DNA of 64,000 nt from Protaetiibacter intestinalis (GCF_003627075.1 NZ_CP032630.1:310001-374000); one strand, 5' to 3'; shown: positions 48,559 through 57,642, counted from the stretch's first letter. Numbers and translations: made by a program. The notes: generated by a model from the letters alone, not told the origin.

Positions 48559-49200
48559 ATGAACGTCACCAAGTTCGAGCACTCGTGCATGGTCGTCTCC
48601 AAGGGCACCGCGAAGCTCGTCATCGACCCGGGCGTGTTCCTCGCGGCACTGCCCGACACCGCCGGCATCGTGGCGGTCGTGCTCACCCACGAGCACGCCG
48701 ACCACTTCTCCGCCGACCGGGTGCGCGACATCCTCGAGCAGAGCCCCGACGCGCGCGTCCTCGGACCGCAGGGGGTCGCGGATGCGGCGGCCGCCGAGGG
48801 CATCCCGGTGGAGGTCGTGCACGGCGGCGACACGGTCGAGGTCGAACCGTTCACCCTGAGGTTCTTCGGCGAGAAGCACAACGTCATCCACTCCTCGATC
48901 CCGGTGATCGACAACGTCGGCGTGCTCGTCGACGACGAGTTCTACTACGGCGGCGACTCCTACACGGCCCCCGGCGTGCCGGTGGCGCTGCTCGCGGCCC
49001 CCGTCGGCGCCCCCTGGCTGAAGATCGGCGACGCCATGGACTACGTGCTCGAGGTGGCGCCGCGGCAGGCGTTCCCCGTGCACGACCTGACGCTCTCGGT
49101 CGCCGGCAAGACGATGGCGAGCGGCCGTCTCGAGTGGGCGACCCAGCAGGGCGGTGGCAGCTACCACGTGCTCGAACCGGGCGAATCGATCGACCTGTGA
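48559..49200 (+). CDS. MBL-fold metal-dependent hydrolase (UlaG-like)
   Basis: The 213-residue protein has a beta-lactamase-type metal motif THEHADHFS, with further His and Asp in FFGEKHNVIHSS, YYGGDSY and FPVHDLTLS. This small UlaG-like group includes lactonases and nucleases; the substrate is unknown. Its stop overlaps the rhodanese gene start (GTGA), so the two products may work in one pathway, for example sulfur chemistry. That link rests on gene order only. Confidence 0.87.
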   Translation: MNVTKFEHSCMVVSKGTAKLVIDPGVFLAALPDTAGIVAVVLTHEHADHFSADRVRDILEQSPDARVLGPQGVADAAAAEGIPVEVVHGGDTVEVEPFTLRFFGEKHNVIHSSIPVIDNVGVLVDDEFYYGGDSYTAPGVPVALLAAPVGAPWLKIGDAMDYVLEVAPRQAFPVHDLTLSVAGKTMASGRLEWATQQGGGSYHVLEPGESIDL

Positions 49201-49523
49201 ACCCACCGGAGGAGATCGCGCCCGCCGAGCTGGCGGCGCTGCTCGAGGACGACCCGACCGTGCAGCTCGTCGACGTGCGCGAGACGTGGGAGGCGGAGCT
49301 CGCGGCGATCCCGGGGGCGATGGTGCTGCCGCTCGGGCGGCTGCCCGAGCTCACCGACGCGCTCGACCCCGACCGCCCGATCGTCACCTACTGCCACCAC
49401 GGCATCCGCTCGGCGCAGGCGGCCCAGTACCTGCTCGCGAACGGCTTCGACGACGTGCGGCACCTCGCGGGCGGGATCGACGCCTGGGCCGTGGAGGTCG
49501 ACCCGGAGCTGCGCCGCTACTGA
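49197..49523 (+). CDS. Rhodanese-like domain protein
   Basis: The 108-residue single-domain rhodanese has LVDVRETWEAELAAIPGAMVLPLGRL and the active-site loop YCHHGIRSAQAA, where the Cys carries persulfide sulfur, then HLAGGIDAW. It transfers sulfur to a thiophilic acceptor. GTG 49197 overlaps the MBL-fold gene stop. It is convergent with the transporter gene, 3 bp apart. Confidence 0.93.
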   Translation: MNPPEEIAPAELAALLEDDPTVQLVDVRETWEAELAAIPGAMVLPLGRLPELTDALDPDRPIVTYCHHGIRSAQAAQYLLANGFDDVRHLAGGIDAWAVEVDPELRRY

Positions 49524-49526
49524 GCC

Positions 49527-50201
49527 CTACAGCCTGCCGAGGCCGTCGCCGATGAGCACGAAGCCGACCATGAGCAGGGCGATCGAGGTGACGAGGTAGC
49601 TGTTGCGGTCGATCCACTCGCGCGCGCGTTCGAGCGCCGGGCGGGCGCGGTCGCCCAGCCGCCACACCACGATGATGGGCGCCGCGACCGTCGAGAGCCC
49701 GATCGTGAGGTAGACGGCCGTGTCGACGGCCCACCACCAGGCCGTGAGGCCGCCCGTGTTGAGGGCCAGCGCGGCACCCGTGGCGAAGACGAGCGCCTTC
49801 GGCCGCAGGTTGAGCGCGAGCCCCAGCGCGGCGGTCGAGAAGGGCCCGAGCTCGCCCACCTTGCGCAGCCAGGTCGGCGGCTCGGGCGGTTCGTCGGAGG
49901 CGCCGCGCTTGCGACGCTCCCGCACGAAGATGACGACGGCGACCACGACGCAGGCGGCGCCCACGACGATCTCGCCCAGCCCGATCCAGAACGGCGACAC
50001 CTCGTCGCCGCGCGGGATGGCGCGGATGCCGAGCGTGAAGCCGATCGTGATCGCGGCGAGGCCGGCCGCGTAGCCGAAGAGGTAGCCGAATCCGGATGCC
50101 GCGCCCCGCGGCGACAGCAGGATGGCGATCATCGCCACGATCGGCACGCTCGAGAGGGCGACGCCCAGGGCGAGCGGCAGGAGCACCACGAACATCTCCA
50201 T
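49527..50201 (-). CDS. GAP/Sap-family (LysE-like) transporter
   Basis: The 224-residue membrane protein has six hydrophobic segments, beginning FVVLLPLALGVALSSVPIVAMIAILLSPRGAASGFGYLFGYAAG, which fits the GAP (Sap, glycolipid-addressing) family within the LysE superfamily. A basic loop (ERRKRGASDEPPEPPTWLRKV) separates the halves, and the second half repeats NLRPKALVFATGAALAL. AAGGAG precedes the ATG. In mycobacteria family members aid glycolipid export; here the substrate is unknown. Confidence 0.8.
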   Translation of the reverse strand: MEMFVVLLPLALGVALSSVPIVAMIAILLSPRGAASGFGYLFGYAAGLAAITIGFTLGIRAIPRGDEVSPFWIGLGEIVVGAACVVVAVVIFVRERRKRGASDEPPEPPTWLRKVGELGPFSTAALGLALNLRPKALVFATGAALALNTGGLTAWWWAVDTAVYLTIGLSTVAAPIIVVWRLGDRARPALERAREWIDRNSYLVTSIALLMVGFVLIGDGLGRL

Positions 50202-50295
50202 CCGCAGCTCCTTCCCCGGGCGTGCTCACCCTATCGACCCGGAACGCCGACGGCCCCCGCCGCGCGGTGCGACGGGGGCCGGACGACGCGATCCG

Positions 50296-51381
50296 TCAGT
50301 TCAGGGCGACGTAGATGGTCACGCCCCACAGCGACGTCAGGTCGAGCAGCGCACCGCTGCCGACCGCGCTGCTGGGCACCTCGTAGACGGCGTTGATGAG
50401 CACCTGCTGGCCGGGCTCCAGCTCGTCGACCGTGTAGAACGAGTCCGGATAGTCGGCCGCGCTGAGCGAGTAGCTCTCGCCGTCGACGCCCACGAACGTC
50501 GGGAAGACGCTCGTGAACAGGACGCCGGTCTCGGTTCCGACGTAGGTGTACTGCAGCGGCACGAGCACGTACTGGTTGCCGGCCTCGGGCACGTTGTACT
50601 CGGACGCGGCCCTCACCTGCTCGGTCGCGTCGAGCGTCGGGTCGCCCACGACGACCTGCCACTCGTCGACGCCCTGCAGGTCGGTGAAGGTGATGGTGTT
50701 GCCGATGGCGGCGGGGTTGCCGGCCGAGCCGAGGGCGTCGGAGTCGTCGCCGTCGGTCTCGGTCTCGGTGCCGTCGTCCTGGGTGATCACCGGGTCGTCG
50801 GGCCCGAAGTCCTCGAGGCCCGTGCGGACGGCGTTGAAGGCCATGATCATGACGACCGTGATGACGGCCGACACCAGCAGCGCGATGCCGGAGACGATGA
50901 GGCCGGCGATCGCGAGACCCTTGCCGCGGTTCTTCGCGATGAGACCGCCGATGCCGAGGCCGACGCCCGCGAGCGCGAGCACGATGGGCAGGAAGCCGAC
51001 GAACGGGATCCAGCCGACCGTGATCCCGAACAGGAACGCGACGCCGCCGAGGATGAGCGAGACGAGTCCGAGCACGTTGAGGCGCGAGGCGGGGGCCGGC
51101 GCGGCCGGTGCGTAGGCGACGCCGGGCGCCGCAGGGGCGACGGGGGCGTAGGGGTCGACCGGCGCGGATGCGGCGGGGGCGGCCGGGGCCGCGGGCGCGG
51201 CGGGCGCGACCGGCGGCACGGGGGCTGCGGGAGCCGCGGCGGGCGGCACGGGAGTCACGGGGGCCGCGGGAGCCGCGGGCGTCTGCGGTGCCGGAGGCAC
51301 GGGCGGGATCACGGAGCCCGGCGCGGGGGGAACGGGGGGAATCTGGTCGCCGGTGGCACCCGGCTGCTGCGAATCGGACAT
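50296..51381 (-). CDS. Membrane protein with Pro/Ala-rich N terminus, DUF4190-like helices and DUF4352-like domain
   Basis: The 361-residue protein starts with about 105 residues of Pro/Ala/Val-rich cytoplasmic sequence. Two or three hydrophobic segments follow (LGLVSLILGGVAFLFGITVGWIPFVGFLPIVLALAGVGLGIGGLIAKN; GLAIAGLIVSGIALLVSAVITVVMIM), the DUF4190 pattern. An acidic linker (DDGTETETDGDDSD) leads to an extracellular beta domain (ITFTDLQGVDEWQVVVGD...NQYVLVPLQYTYVG) that resembles DUF4352/Telomeric-repeat-like immunoglobulin folds. Function unknown. The tRNA-Gln gene lies upstream on the same strand. Confidence 0.72.
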   Translation of the reverse strand: MSDSQQPGATGDQIPPVPPAPGSVIPPVPPAPQTPAAPAAPVTPVPPAAAPAAPVPPVAPAAPAAPAAPAASAPVDPYAPVAPAAPGVAYAPAAPAPASRLNVLGLVSLILGGVAFLFGITVGWIPFVGFLPIVLALAGVGLGIGGLIAKNRGKGLAIAGLIVSGIALLVSAVITVVMIMAFNAVRTGLEDFGPDDPVITQDDGTETETDGDDSDALGSAGNPAAIGNTITFTDLQGVDEWQVVVGDPTLDATEQVRAASEYNVPEAGNQYVLVPLQYTYVGTETGVLFTSVFPTFVGVDGESYSLSAADYPDSFYTVDELEPGQQVLINAVYEVPSSAVGSGALLDLTSLWGVTIYVALN

Positions 51382-51452
51382 GAGAATGATTCTGCCGTGC
51401 CGTGGGATGCCGATACACCGCCGCCCATGGGCAGCGCTCCCCATGAACGGGA

Positions 51453-51476
51453 AAACCCCCGCCGACGCGGGGGTTT
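51453..51476 (-). terminator. Intrinsic terminator after tRNA-Gln
   Basis: AAACCCCCGC (51453-51462) and GCGGGGGTTT (51467-51476) form a perfect 10-bp stem with a 4-nt loop; on the reverse strand it ends in GGTTTTCC, 7 bp after the tRNA. Confidence 0.88.
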
Positions 51477-51483
51477 CGAAAGC

Positions 51484-51554
51484 TGGGGTACCTGGACTCG
51501 AACCAAGAACAACTGAACCAGAATCAGCCGTGTTGCCAATTACACCATACCCCA
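51484..51554 (-). tRNA. tRNA-Gln (anticodon CTG)
   Basis: Reverse-strand cloverleaf TGGGGTA...TACCCCA. The anticodon stem GCTGA/TCAGT encloses TTCTGGT, giving CTG, which reads CAG. The T loop TTCGAGT is intact. A strong terminator follows. Confidence 0.93.
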
Positions 51555-51655
51555 CCGGTTCCGACCGGGGCCGGACCGAGGCGGCCGGGCGAACCCGGGC
51601 CGACTAGATACTTTACCCTACGGGCGGCGGGGGTTCGGACCGGCCGGTGGACGGC

Positions 51656-53161
51656 TCACAGCGCCCGGCGCAGCCTCTCGATCCGCGCGAGCGTGGAGGT
51701 CTTGCCGAGGATCTCCATCGACTCGAACAGCGGCGGGCTGATCCGGCGCCCCGACACGGCGGTGCGCAGCGGTCCGAAGGCCGTGCGGGGCTTGAGTCCC
51801 GGGCCGCCCTCGTCGACGGGGGTGAGCAGCGCGGCGCGCAGCGCCTCCTCGATCTCGACCCGGCCGAACTCGGTGAGCGGCTCGAGCGCGGCCTCGGCGG
51901 CATCCAGCACGAGGCGGGCCTCGTCGACGTCCTTGGGCAGCGCATCCGCCTCGAACTCGAGCGCGTCGTCGGTCGTGAACAGGAACGCGAGCATGCCGCG
52001 CGTCTCGCCCAGTACCGTCACCCGCTCCTGCACGAGCGGCGCCGCCTCGCGCAGGATCGCGCGCTCGGACTCGGTGGGCGGGTCGGCGAGGAAGCCCTCG
52101 AGGTAGGGGATGACGCGCTCGGTGAAGTCGGCCACGTCGAGCATGCGGATGTGGTCGCCGTTGATCGACTCAGCCTTCTTGAGGTCGAACCGGGCCGGGT
52201 TCGGGTTCACGTCGCGGATGTCGAACGCGGCCGTGAACTCGGCCTGCGTGAACACGTCGCGATCGGGCGCGATCGACCAGCCGAGCAGCGCGAGGTAGTT
52301 GAGCAGGCCCTCGGGGATGAACCCGCGGTCGCGGTGGTGGAAGAGGTTCGACTCGGGGTCGCGCTTGCTGAGCTTCTTCGCGCCCTCGCCGTAGACGAGC
52401 GGCATGTGCGCGTACTGCGGGATGAAGTCGGTCACCCCGATCTCGATGAGCGCGAGGTAGAGGGCGATCTGGCGGGGGGTCGAGGAGAGGATGTCCTCGC
52501 CGCGGAACACGTGCGTCACGCCCATCAGCGCGTCGTCGACCGGGTTCACGAAGGTGTACAGCGGGGCGCCGTTCGGACGCACCACGACGAAGTCGGTGAA
52601 GCTGCCCGCCGGGAAGGTGATCTCGCCGCGGATGAGGTCATGGAACGAGAGGTCCTCGTCCGGCACCCGGAGGCGCAGGCTCGGCTGACGTCCCTCGGCC
52701 CGGAATGCGGCGCGCTGCTCGTCGGTGAGCTCGCGTTCGAAGTTGTCGTAGCCCTGGCGGGGGTCGCGACCCGCGGCGACGTTGCGGGCCTCCATCTCCT
52801 CCGGGGTCACGAAGCTCTCGTAGAGGTGCCCGGACGCCTTCAGCCGCTCGACGAGTTCGAGGTAGATCTCGGTGCGCTGCGACTGCCGGTACGGGCCGTG
52901 CGGCCCGCCCTTCTCGACGCCCTCGTCCCAGTCGATGCCGAGCCAGTCGAGCGCGTCGATGAGCTGCAGGTAGCTCTCCTCGGAGTCGCGGGCGGCATCC
53001 GTGTCCTCCACGCGGAACACGAGCTTGCCGCCCGTGTGCCGGGCGTAGGCCCAGTTGAACAGGGCGGTGCGCACCATCCCGACGTGGGGGGTGCCGGTGG
53101 GCGAGGGGCAGAACCGCACGCGCACGTCGGCGCCGGTCGCGGTGGAGAAGGGGAGCGACAT
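51656..53161 (-). CDS. gltX: Glutamyl-tRNA synthetase
   Basis: The 501-residue class Ib synthetase has [21 protein letters not shown] (HIGH region), [19 protein letters not shown], and [12 protein letters not shown] (KMSKS region), followed by the helical anticodon-binding domain. It charges tRNA-Glu, and in actinobacteria usually also tRNA-Gln for amidation by GatCAB; both tRNA genes are in this window. ATG 53161 has TAGGAT ending 7 nt upstream. Confidence 0.97.
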   Translation of the reverse strand: MSLPFSTATGADVRVRFCPSPTGTPHVGMVRTALFNWAYARHTGGKLVFRVEDTDAARDSEESYLQLIDALDWLGIDWDEGVEKGGPHGPYRQSQRTEIYLELVERLKASGHLYESFVTPEEMEARNVAAGRDPRQGYDNFERELTDEQRAAFRAEGRQPSLRLRVPDEDLSFHDLIRGEITFPAGSFTDFVVVRPNGAPLYTFVNPVDDALMGVTHVFRGEDILSSTPRQIALYLALIEIGVTDFIPQYAHMPLVYGEGAKKLSKRDPESNLFHHRDRGFIPEGLLNYLALLGWSIAPDRDVFTQAEFTAAFDIRDVNPNPARFDLKKAESINGDHIRMLDVADFTERVIPYLEGFLADPPTESERAILREAAPLVQERVTVLGETRGMLAFLFTTDDALEFEADALPKDVDEARLVLDAAEAALEPLTEFGRVEIEEALRAALLTPVDEGGPGLKPRTAFGPLRTAVSGRRISPPLFESMEILGKTSTLARIERLRRAL

Positions 53162-53168
53162 CCCCTCG

Positions 53169-53174
53169 ATCCTA
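53169..53174 (-). promoter_or_regulatory. -10 box TAGGAT for gltX
   Basis: Reverse-strand TAGGAT ends 7 nt before ATG 53161, inside the 20-bp gap to the EamA gene, so gltX can be transcribed on its own. Confidence 0.5.
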
Positions 53175-53181
53175 TCGGCGC

Positions 53182-54057
53182 TCAGCCGAAGGCGAGGGCG
53201 GCGGATGCGGCGAGGGCGAGCACGACGCCGGCCACCTGGACGGCGGTGAGCCGCTCGCGCAGCACGGTGAGCGCGAGCAGCACCGTGCCGAGCGGGTAGA
53301 GCGAGGCGAGCACCCCCATGATGGCGAGCTGCCCCTGGTGCAGCCCCCAGACGAGCAGGGCGTTCGCGACGGCCATGAGCAGGCCGGCACCGACCGCGAA
53401 CAGCAGCCCGGGGCGCCGCACCTCGACGGGCGGCGGCTCGGGGGCGCCCCACCAGGAGTCGCCGCGCACGAGGCGCAGCACGACGAGCACGACCGCGAAC
53501 AGCAGCGCCCCCGCGACGAGGTCGACGAGCAGCGGCGCGAACTCCGACTCGGGGGCCGTCCACTCCATGACGACGTTGTAGCCGCCGAAACCGATGCCCG
53601 AGGCGACCGCGAGCACGACCGCGCGCACGCCGACCGCACCGCCCTGCTGCTCGCGCGTGATCCCCAGCAGCACGGCGGCGACCACGAGCGCCGCGAGGGC
53701 GACATAGCCGAGCGTCGAGAAGCGCTCGCCGCGTGCGATACCGACGATCGCCGGGATGAGCGCCGCGACGGCCGCGGTCGTGGGCGAGATGACGCTCATC
53801 GGGCCGATCGCGAGCGCCGCGTAGAACGCCCAGATCGCGACGGCACCCGCGACACCCGCGAGCACGCCGAGCCACACCGCCTCCGCCGACCACACCGATC
53901 CGACCAGCGGGGTGAGCACCGCGATCGGCACGGCCGCGGCCGCGAAGCTCACGAGACTCACGAGCAGCGGCGGGATGCGACGCGAGCCGAGACCGCCGAA
54001 GAAGTCGGACACGCCGTAGACGACCGCGCTCGCGAGTCCGACGAGCACGATCACCAT
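53182..54057 (-). CDS. EamA-family (DMT) transporter
   Basis: The 291-residue protein has ten hydrophobic segments in two EamA repeats, with the family phrases [30 protein letters not shown] (end of repeat 1) and [34 protein letters not shown] (end of repeat 2). These exporters move amino acids or metabolites. ATG 54057 was chosen because upstream sequence lacks hydrophobic character. Substrate unknown. It lies upstream of gltX on the same strand. Confidence 0.87.
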   Translation of the reverse strand: MVIVLVGLASAVVYGVSDFFGGLGSRRIPPLLVSLVSFAAAAVPIAVLTPLVGSVWSAEAVWLGVLAGVAGAVAIWAFYAALAIGPMSVISPTTAAVAALIPAIVGIARGERFSTLGYVALAALVVAAVLLGITREQQGGAVGVRAVVLAVASGIGFGGYNVVMEWTAPESEFAPLLVDLVAGALLFAVVLVVLRLVRGDSWWGAPEPPPVEVRRPGLLFAVGAGLLMAVANALLVWGLHQGQLAIMGVLASLYPLGTVLLALTVLRERLTAVQVAGVVLALAASAALAFG

Positions 54058-54159
54058 GCCCCCATCCAAGCGGAAACCCGCGACGACGGCGGGCCCAACG
54101 GCCCTGTCGCCGTCGCCGGCGCGGGCGCATGATGGCCGCGACGACCGAAGGAGGACGAC

Positions 54160-54582
54160 ATGATCGACACGGTGAACCCCGTCGAACTGCTCGACGAGCG
54201 GGAGTGCTGGGAGCTGCTGGAGCTGGCCCCCATGGGCCGCATCGCGATCGCGGTCGGCGGGGTGATCGACATCTTCCCCCTCAACTTCGCGGTGCACGAC
54301 GGTGCCGTCTACTTCCGCACCGCCCCGGGCACGAAGCTCGTCGAGTTGACGATCCACCCGGATGTCGCGCTGGAGATCGACGGCTGGGACGAGGGCGAGG
54401 CCTTCAGCGTCGTCGTGAAGGGCGTCGCGGAGCGGCTCGAGCACGCCGCCGAGATCGAGGAGGCGGAGCGGCTGCCGCTGACCCCGTGGGTGCCGACCCT
54501 CAAGTACCGCTGGGTGCGCATCCGCCCCGGCTCGGTGACGGGTCGGCGCTTCCGGCGGGGACCGGAACCCGACCGCTTCTGA
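54160..54582 (+). CDS. Pyridoxamine 5'-phosphate oxidase-like flavin-binding protein
   Basis: The 140-residue split-barrel protein begins [46 protein letters not shown], the pattern of small actinobacterial PNPOx-like proteins that bind FMN or F420. The C terminus [17 protein letters not shown] fits too. AAGGAGG precedes the ATG. True pyridoxamine oxidase residues are absent, so a general flavin/F420 reductase or stress function is likely. A perfect hairpin ends the gene. Confidence 0.85.
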   Translation: MIDTVNPVELLDERECWELLELAPMGRIAIAVGGVIDIFPLNFAVHDGAVYFRTAPGTKLVELTIHPDVALEIDGWDEGEAFSVVVKGVAERLEHAAEIEEAERLPLTPWVPTLKYRWVRIRPGSVTGRRFRRGPEPDRF

Positions 54583-54592
54583 GCGGCGCGCA

Positions 54593-54621
54593 GCTGTCGT
54601 GCAGGAGTCCTGCACGACAGC
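54593..54621. terminator. Perfect hairpin between convergent genes
   Basis: GCTGTCGTGCAGGA (54593-54606) and its exact complement (54608-54621) meet around one base, between the PNPOx-like gene and the DarT-like gene. There is no U tract; it may be a terminator in both directions or another dispersed palindrome. Confidence 0.65.
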
Positions 54622-54623
54622 GC

Positions 54624-55373
54624 TCAGGCGGGCTGGAAGACCGGAGGGTAGACGGCGATGCGCGGCGTCGGCAGCCCGGCGCTCGCGAACATGGCGCGCA
54701 CTTCGTCGCGCACCCGGTCGTTCGCGACCGTCACGATCGCGACCGCGCCCAACGGCACCGGCCCTGCCGCGAGCAGCTCGGCGTCGCGGAAGTCGGGGTC
54801 GCTCGCGTGCAGCCGACGCAGCGCCTGCGTGCCCGCCTCGACGCCGGCTGCGAAGCGGGTCGCCACCGCCCCCGCGTCCCCGTCGGCGAACACGACGTCG
54901 TCGCCGAGGGCGTCGACCGGCACGGCCAGGATGACGAACTCCGTCGGCTTGGCGGCGCGCGCGGCATCCGACCAGTGGGCGCCCTCCGCCCCCGAGCGCA
55001 GCTCCTCCCAGCGCGAGGCGTCCTGCGCGAGGAAGAACGAGACGAAGTCGGCGACGCTGCGTCCGTCGGGCGCCGTCGCCGTCGCACGGAGTTCGCGGGT
55101 GGTCGCCGAGCTCACGTCGACGTCCGGAACGGCCGCGCCGACGAGCGCGCCGTCGAGTGCGATCGACTCGAGCGTGCGCAGGTGGGTCACGTGGAAGACG
55201 CGTCGCCCCGCGAGCCGCAGCGTCGCGGGCGCCGCGGATGCCGTGGGCGTGCGCACGGTCGTGGCGCGAGGTGCGCGCACCGCGGTGCGCACCGCCCTCA
55301 CCGGTTCGGGCGCCTTCCGCGGAAAGCAGACGTCGCAGAGGCCCTCATCGAACCCGTGGATGCATTCGGCCAC
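54624..55373 (-). CDS. DarT-like (DUF4433) ADP-ribosyltransferase-family protein with zinc-finger N terminus
   Basis: The 249-residue protein starts with a CxHx(6)CxxC zinc-knuckle pattern (Cys4, His6, Cys13, Cys16), then a basic linker, then a DarT/DUF4433-like domain: FHVTHLRTLESIALDGALVGA, and RSVADFVSFFLAQDASRWEEL. DarT toxins ADP-ribosylate thymidines in single-stranded DNA; family membership here rests on this N-terminal pattern and the length. GTG start; AGAGG just upstream. No macrodomain DarG antitoxin gene is present. It follows the DUF5997 gene by 9 bp, so they may be one operon. Confidence 0.65.
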   Translation of the reverse strand: MAECIHGFDEGLCDVCFPRKAPEPVRAVRTAVRAPRATTVRTPTASAAPATLRLAGRRVFHVTHLRTLESIALDGALVGAAVPDVDVSSATTRELRATATAPDGRSVADFVSFFLAQDASRWEELRSGAEGAHWSDAARAAKPTEFVILAVPVDALGDDVVFADGDAGAVATRFAAGVEAGTQALRRLHASDPDFRDAELLAAGPVPLGAVAIVTVANDRVRDEVRAMFASAGLPTPRIAVYPPVFQPA

Positions 55374-55382
55374 CTCTCGAGC

Positions 55383-55754
55383 CTACGTCGCCTGCGCGCG
55401 GCGCCGCTCGACGAGCAGCCACTCGGGCGGGTCGGCGAGGATCGCCTGGATCTCGGCGGTCGTCATGGCATCCGAGACCCCGGCGCGGGCGAGCCCCGAG
55501 TTCGTGATGCCGAGGCGCCGCGACACCTCGCCGCGCGGATGCGGCCCCTCGCGGCGCAGCGTCGCGAGCCAGGCGGGCGGCTCGGCCTGCAGGGCGGCGA
55601 GCTCCTCGCGGGAGTGCTGCGCCGCCTGGAACTCCTCGGGCGCGGCCGGCAGGTAGATGCCGAGCTTCTTCGCCGCGGTCTGCGCCGAGAGGTATTGGGT
55701 CTTCGGCGGCTTCGGTTGCTGGCGGCGGTCCTCGCCGTGCTCGGATCCGGTCAT
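55383..55754 (-). CDS. DUF5997 family protein
   Basis: The 123-residue protein has a polar N terminus, then YLSAQTAAKKLGIYLPAAPEEFQ and WLATLRREGPHPRGEVSRRLGITNSGLARAGVSDAMTTAEIQAIL. The last part looks like a small helical DNA- or protein-binding domain. It matches the DUF5997 family, which in actinobacteria is commonly paired with an HTH-less LysR-type domain gene, as here. ATG 55754 has TACCCT ending 6 nt upstream. A two-part regulator is inferred but unproven. Confidence 0.78.
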   Translation of the reverse strand: MTGSEHGEDRRQQPKPPKTQYLSAQTAAKKLGIYLPAAPEEFQAAQHSREELAALQAEPPAWLATLRREGPHPRGEVSRRLGITNSGLARAGVSDAMTTAEIQAILADPPEWLLVERRRAQAT

Positions 55755-55760
55755 GCTCCG

Positions 55761-55770
55761 AGGGTAGCCT
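55761..55770. promoter_or_regulatory. Overlapping divergent -10 boxes
   Basis: AGGGTAGCCT holds TACCCT on the reverse strand (55766-55761, 6 nt before ATG 55754) and TAGCCT on the forward strand (55765-55770, 6 nt before GTG 55777). The boxes share two bases, so RNA polymerase can occupy only one promoter at a time. Confidence 0.65.
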
Positions 55771-55776
55771 CGATGC

Positions 55777-56304
55777 GTGGGCTCCCTCGTCGTCGCGTTC
55801 GTGCCGGGCGTCACGCCGGGCAAGTGGGCGCGGATCTGGGACGAGCGGATGCGGCGCGACCGCCTCGAGGTGCGCCCGCTCCCCCAGGCTGAGGCGCTCG
55901 CGGCGCTGCGCGACGGCACGGCGCAGCTCGCCCTGCTGCGCGACGTCGTCGCGGACGACGAGTTCCACGTCATCCCCCTCTACCGCGAGCAGGCGGTCGT
56001 CGTCGCCCCGAAGGATCACCCCGTGGCGGCCTTCGATGCGCTCACCCGGGCGGAGCTCGAGGGCGAGACGATGCTCGAGGGGCAGGGCGCCGACACCGTC
56101 GAGCTCGTCGCCGCCGGCGTGGGCCTCGCGCTCATGCCGCAGGCGGTCGCACGGGCGCACTCCCGCCGCGACGTCGTCGCGCGCCCCGTGCTCGACGCGC
56201 CCGACTCCGGGATCGGCCTCGCCTGGTCCCGCGACGCCGACGACCCGCTCGTCGAGGCGTTCATCGGCATCGTGCGCGGGCGCACGCCGAACTCCTCGCG
56301 CTGA
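55777..56304 (+). CDS. LysR-type substrate-binding domain protein without HTH
   Basis: The 175-residue protein matches only the effector-binding half of LysR regulators: LVVAFVPGVTPGKWARIWDERM, QLALLRDVVADDEFHVIPLYREQAVVVAPKDHPVA, and DTVELVAAGVGLALMPQAVAR. There is no helix-turn-helix and no room for one, because the promoter lies 6 nt upstream of the GTG. It may sense a small ligand and pass the signal to the divergently encoded DUF5997 protein. The gene is convergent with the exonuclease gene. Confidence 0.82.
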   Translation: MGSLVVAFVPGVTPGKWARIWDERMRRDRLEVRPLPQAEALAALRDGTAQLALLRDVVADDEFHVIPLYREQAVVVAPKDHPVAAFDALTRAELEGETMLEGQGADTVELVAAGVGLALMPQAVARAHSRRDVVARPVLDAPDSGIGLAWSRDADDPLVEAFIGIVRGRTPNSSR

Positions 56305-56319
56305 ACGGGCGCGGAGGTC

Positions 56320-57642
56320 TCAGCCGGCGAGCGACTCGAGCAGCGCGGTCAGCCCCGACTCCGCCACGATCGGCACCCCGTACTGACGGGCCTTGCGCGC
56401 CTTGCCGCTCGACGAATCCGGGTCGGCGGCGACGAGCAGGGCGGTGCGGCGGGTGACCGCGGCCCCCGGCACGAGCCCGAGCGCCGCGAGCTCCTGCTCC
56501 CACACGGCCCGCGGACGCGAGAGCTCGCCGGTCAGCACCACGGCGTCCCCCGCCGCGAGCGCGAAGCCGCCGGGTGGGGCGGTCGGTCGGCGCGGCTGCA
56601 GCACGATGCGCGCCGCGCGCTGCGGGTCGAGCGCCGCCTCGATGACGGCGGTCGGCAGCGCGAGCAGCTCGGCCACCGCGATGAGCTGATCGATCTCGCC
56701 CTCGGTGAGGATGCCGTCCTCCCACGCGACGCGCGTGAGGGCGATGAAGTAGCCGCGGTGCAGCTCCTCCACGGTGTCGCGGTCGAGGTGCAGGCGCTCG
56801 GCGCAGGCGAGCAGCGCATCCGATTCGTGCACGGCGAGCACCCGGTCGAGCAGCGCCCGGTCGAGCAGGGCGAGGTACTCGTCGACGTCGCCGGGCTCGC
56901 TCCCGGGCGGCATCCGCACGGCGAGGCTCGGCAGGAAGCGCTCGACGGTCGTCACCGAGGGTGCGGGCGGGCGCGCCTTCCACGGCACGGCACGCCCCAC
57001 ACCGATCGCGGCCGACGGCCAGCGTCCTCCCGCGAGCCCCGTGAAGGGATCCGCGAGCTGCGGATGCCGGCGCGCCTCGCCGAGGTAGGCGCCCAGCAGC
57101 TGGGCGGTCGCGACGGCGTCGTCGAGCGCGCGGTGGGCGTGCTCGAGGGGGATGTCGTAGGCCGCGCAGCAGTCGCCGAGCGAGCGCCCGCATCCGGGCA
57201 GGAAGTGCCGCGCGAGCCGCATCGTGCAGAGGAAGTCCGGCCGGTTCCACACGCCGACGCCGGCACGCTCGAACTCGGCGAACAGGAACGCCGAGTCGAA
57301 GTCGGCGTGGTGGGCCACCGCGACCCGCCCGTCGAGCAGCCCGACGAGCTCGGTGGCGACGTCGGCGAAGGTCGGCGCCTCGAGCACGTCGGCGGCGCGG
57401 ATGCCGTGCACGCGCTGCGGGCCGAGGTCGCGTCCGGGGTTGAGCAGGGTCTCCCAACGCCCCGTCTGCTCCCCCATGGGGTCGACGTGGACGATCGCCA
57501 GCTCAATGACCCGATCGCCGCGGGGTGACAGGCCTGTCGTCTCGACGTCGACGACGGCGAAGCCGTCGAAGGCGGTCGTGGTGAAGGCAGGGTAGGCGGC
57601 GGGCAGGCTCGAGCGGTGGGGGATGCCGTCGGGTCCGGTCAT
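56320..57642 (-). CDS. DEDDh 3'-5' exonuclease with C-terminal BRCT domain
   Basis: The 440-residue protein has a DnaQ-type exonuclease domain (residues 25-190) with VVDVETTG (Asp32, Glu34), HHADFDSAFL and HAHRALDDAVAT. A middle region of about 130 residues includes a helical segment (WEDGILTEGEIDQLIAVAELL) that resembles TerB-like helices. A BRCT domain closes the protein (GDAVVLTGELSRPRAVWEQELAALG...LLVAADPDSSSGKARKARQYGVPIV). It likely trims DNA ends in repair. GGAAGG lies upstream of the ATG. Confidence 0.88.
   Translation of the reverse strand: MTGPDGIPHRSSLPAAYPAFTTTAFDGFAVVDVETTGLSPRGDRVIELAIVHVDPMGEQTGRWETLLNPGRDLGPQRVHGIRAADVLEAPTFADVATELVGLLDGRVAVAHHADFDSAFLFAEFERAGVGVWNRPDFLCTMRLARHFLPGCGRSLGDCCAAYDIPLEHAHRALDDAVATAQLLGAYLGEARRHPQLADPFTGLAGGRWPSAAIGVGRAVPWKARPPAPSVTTVERFLPSLAVRMPPGSEPGDVDEYLALLDRALLDRVLAVHESDALLACAERLHLDRDTVEELHRGYFIALTRVAWEDGILTEGEIDQLIAVAELLALPTAVIEAALDPQRAARIVLQPRRPTAPPGGFALAAGDAVVLTGELSRPRAVWEQELAALGLVPGAAVTRRTALLVAADPDSSSGKARKARQYGVPIVAESGLTALLESLAG

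Noticed and set aside
54624..55754. DarT-DarG toxin-antitoxin pair
   Set aside because: The neighbouring DUF5997 protein shows no macrodomain features, so a DarTG system cannot be claimed.
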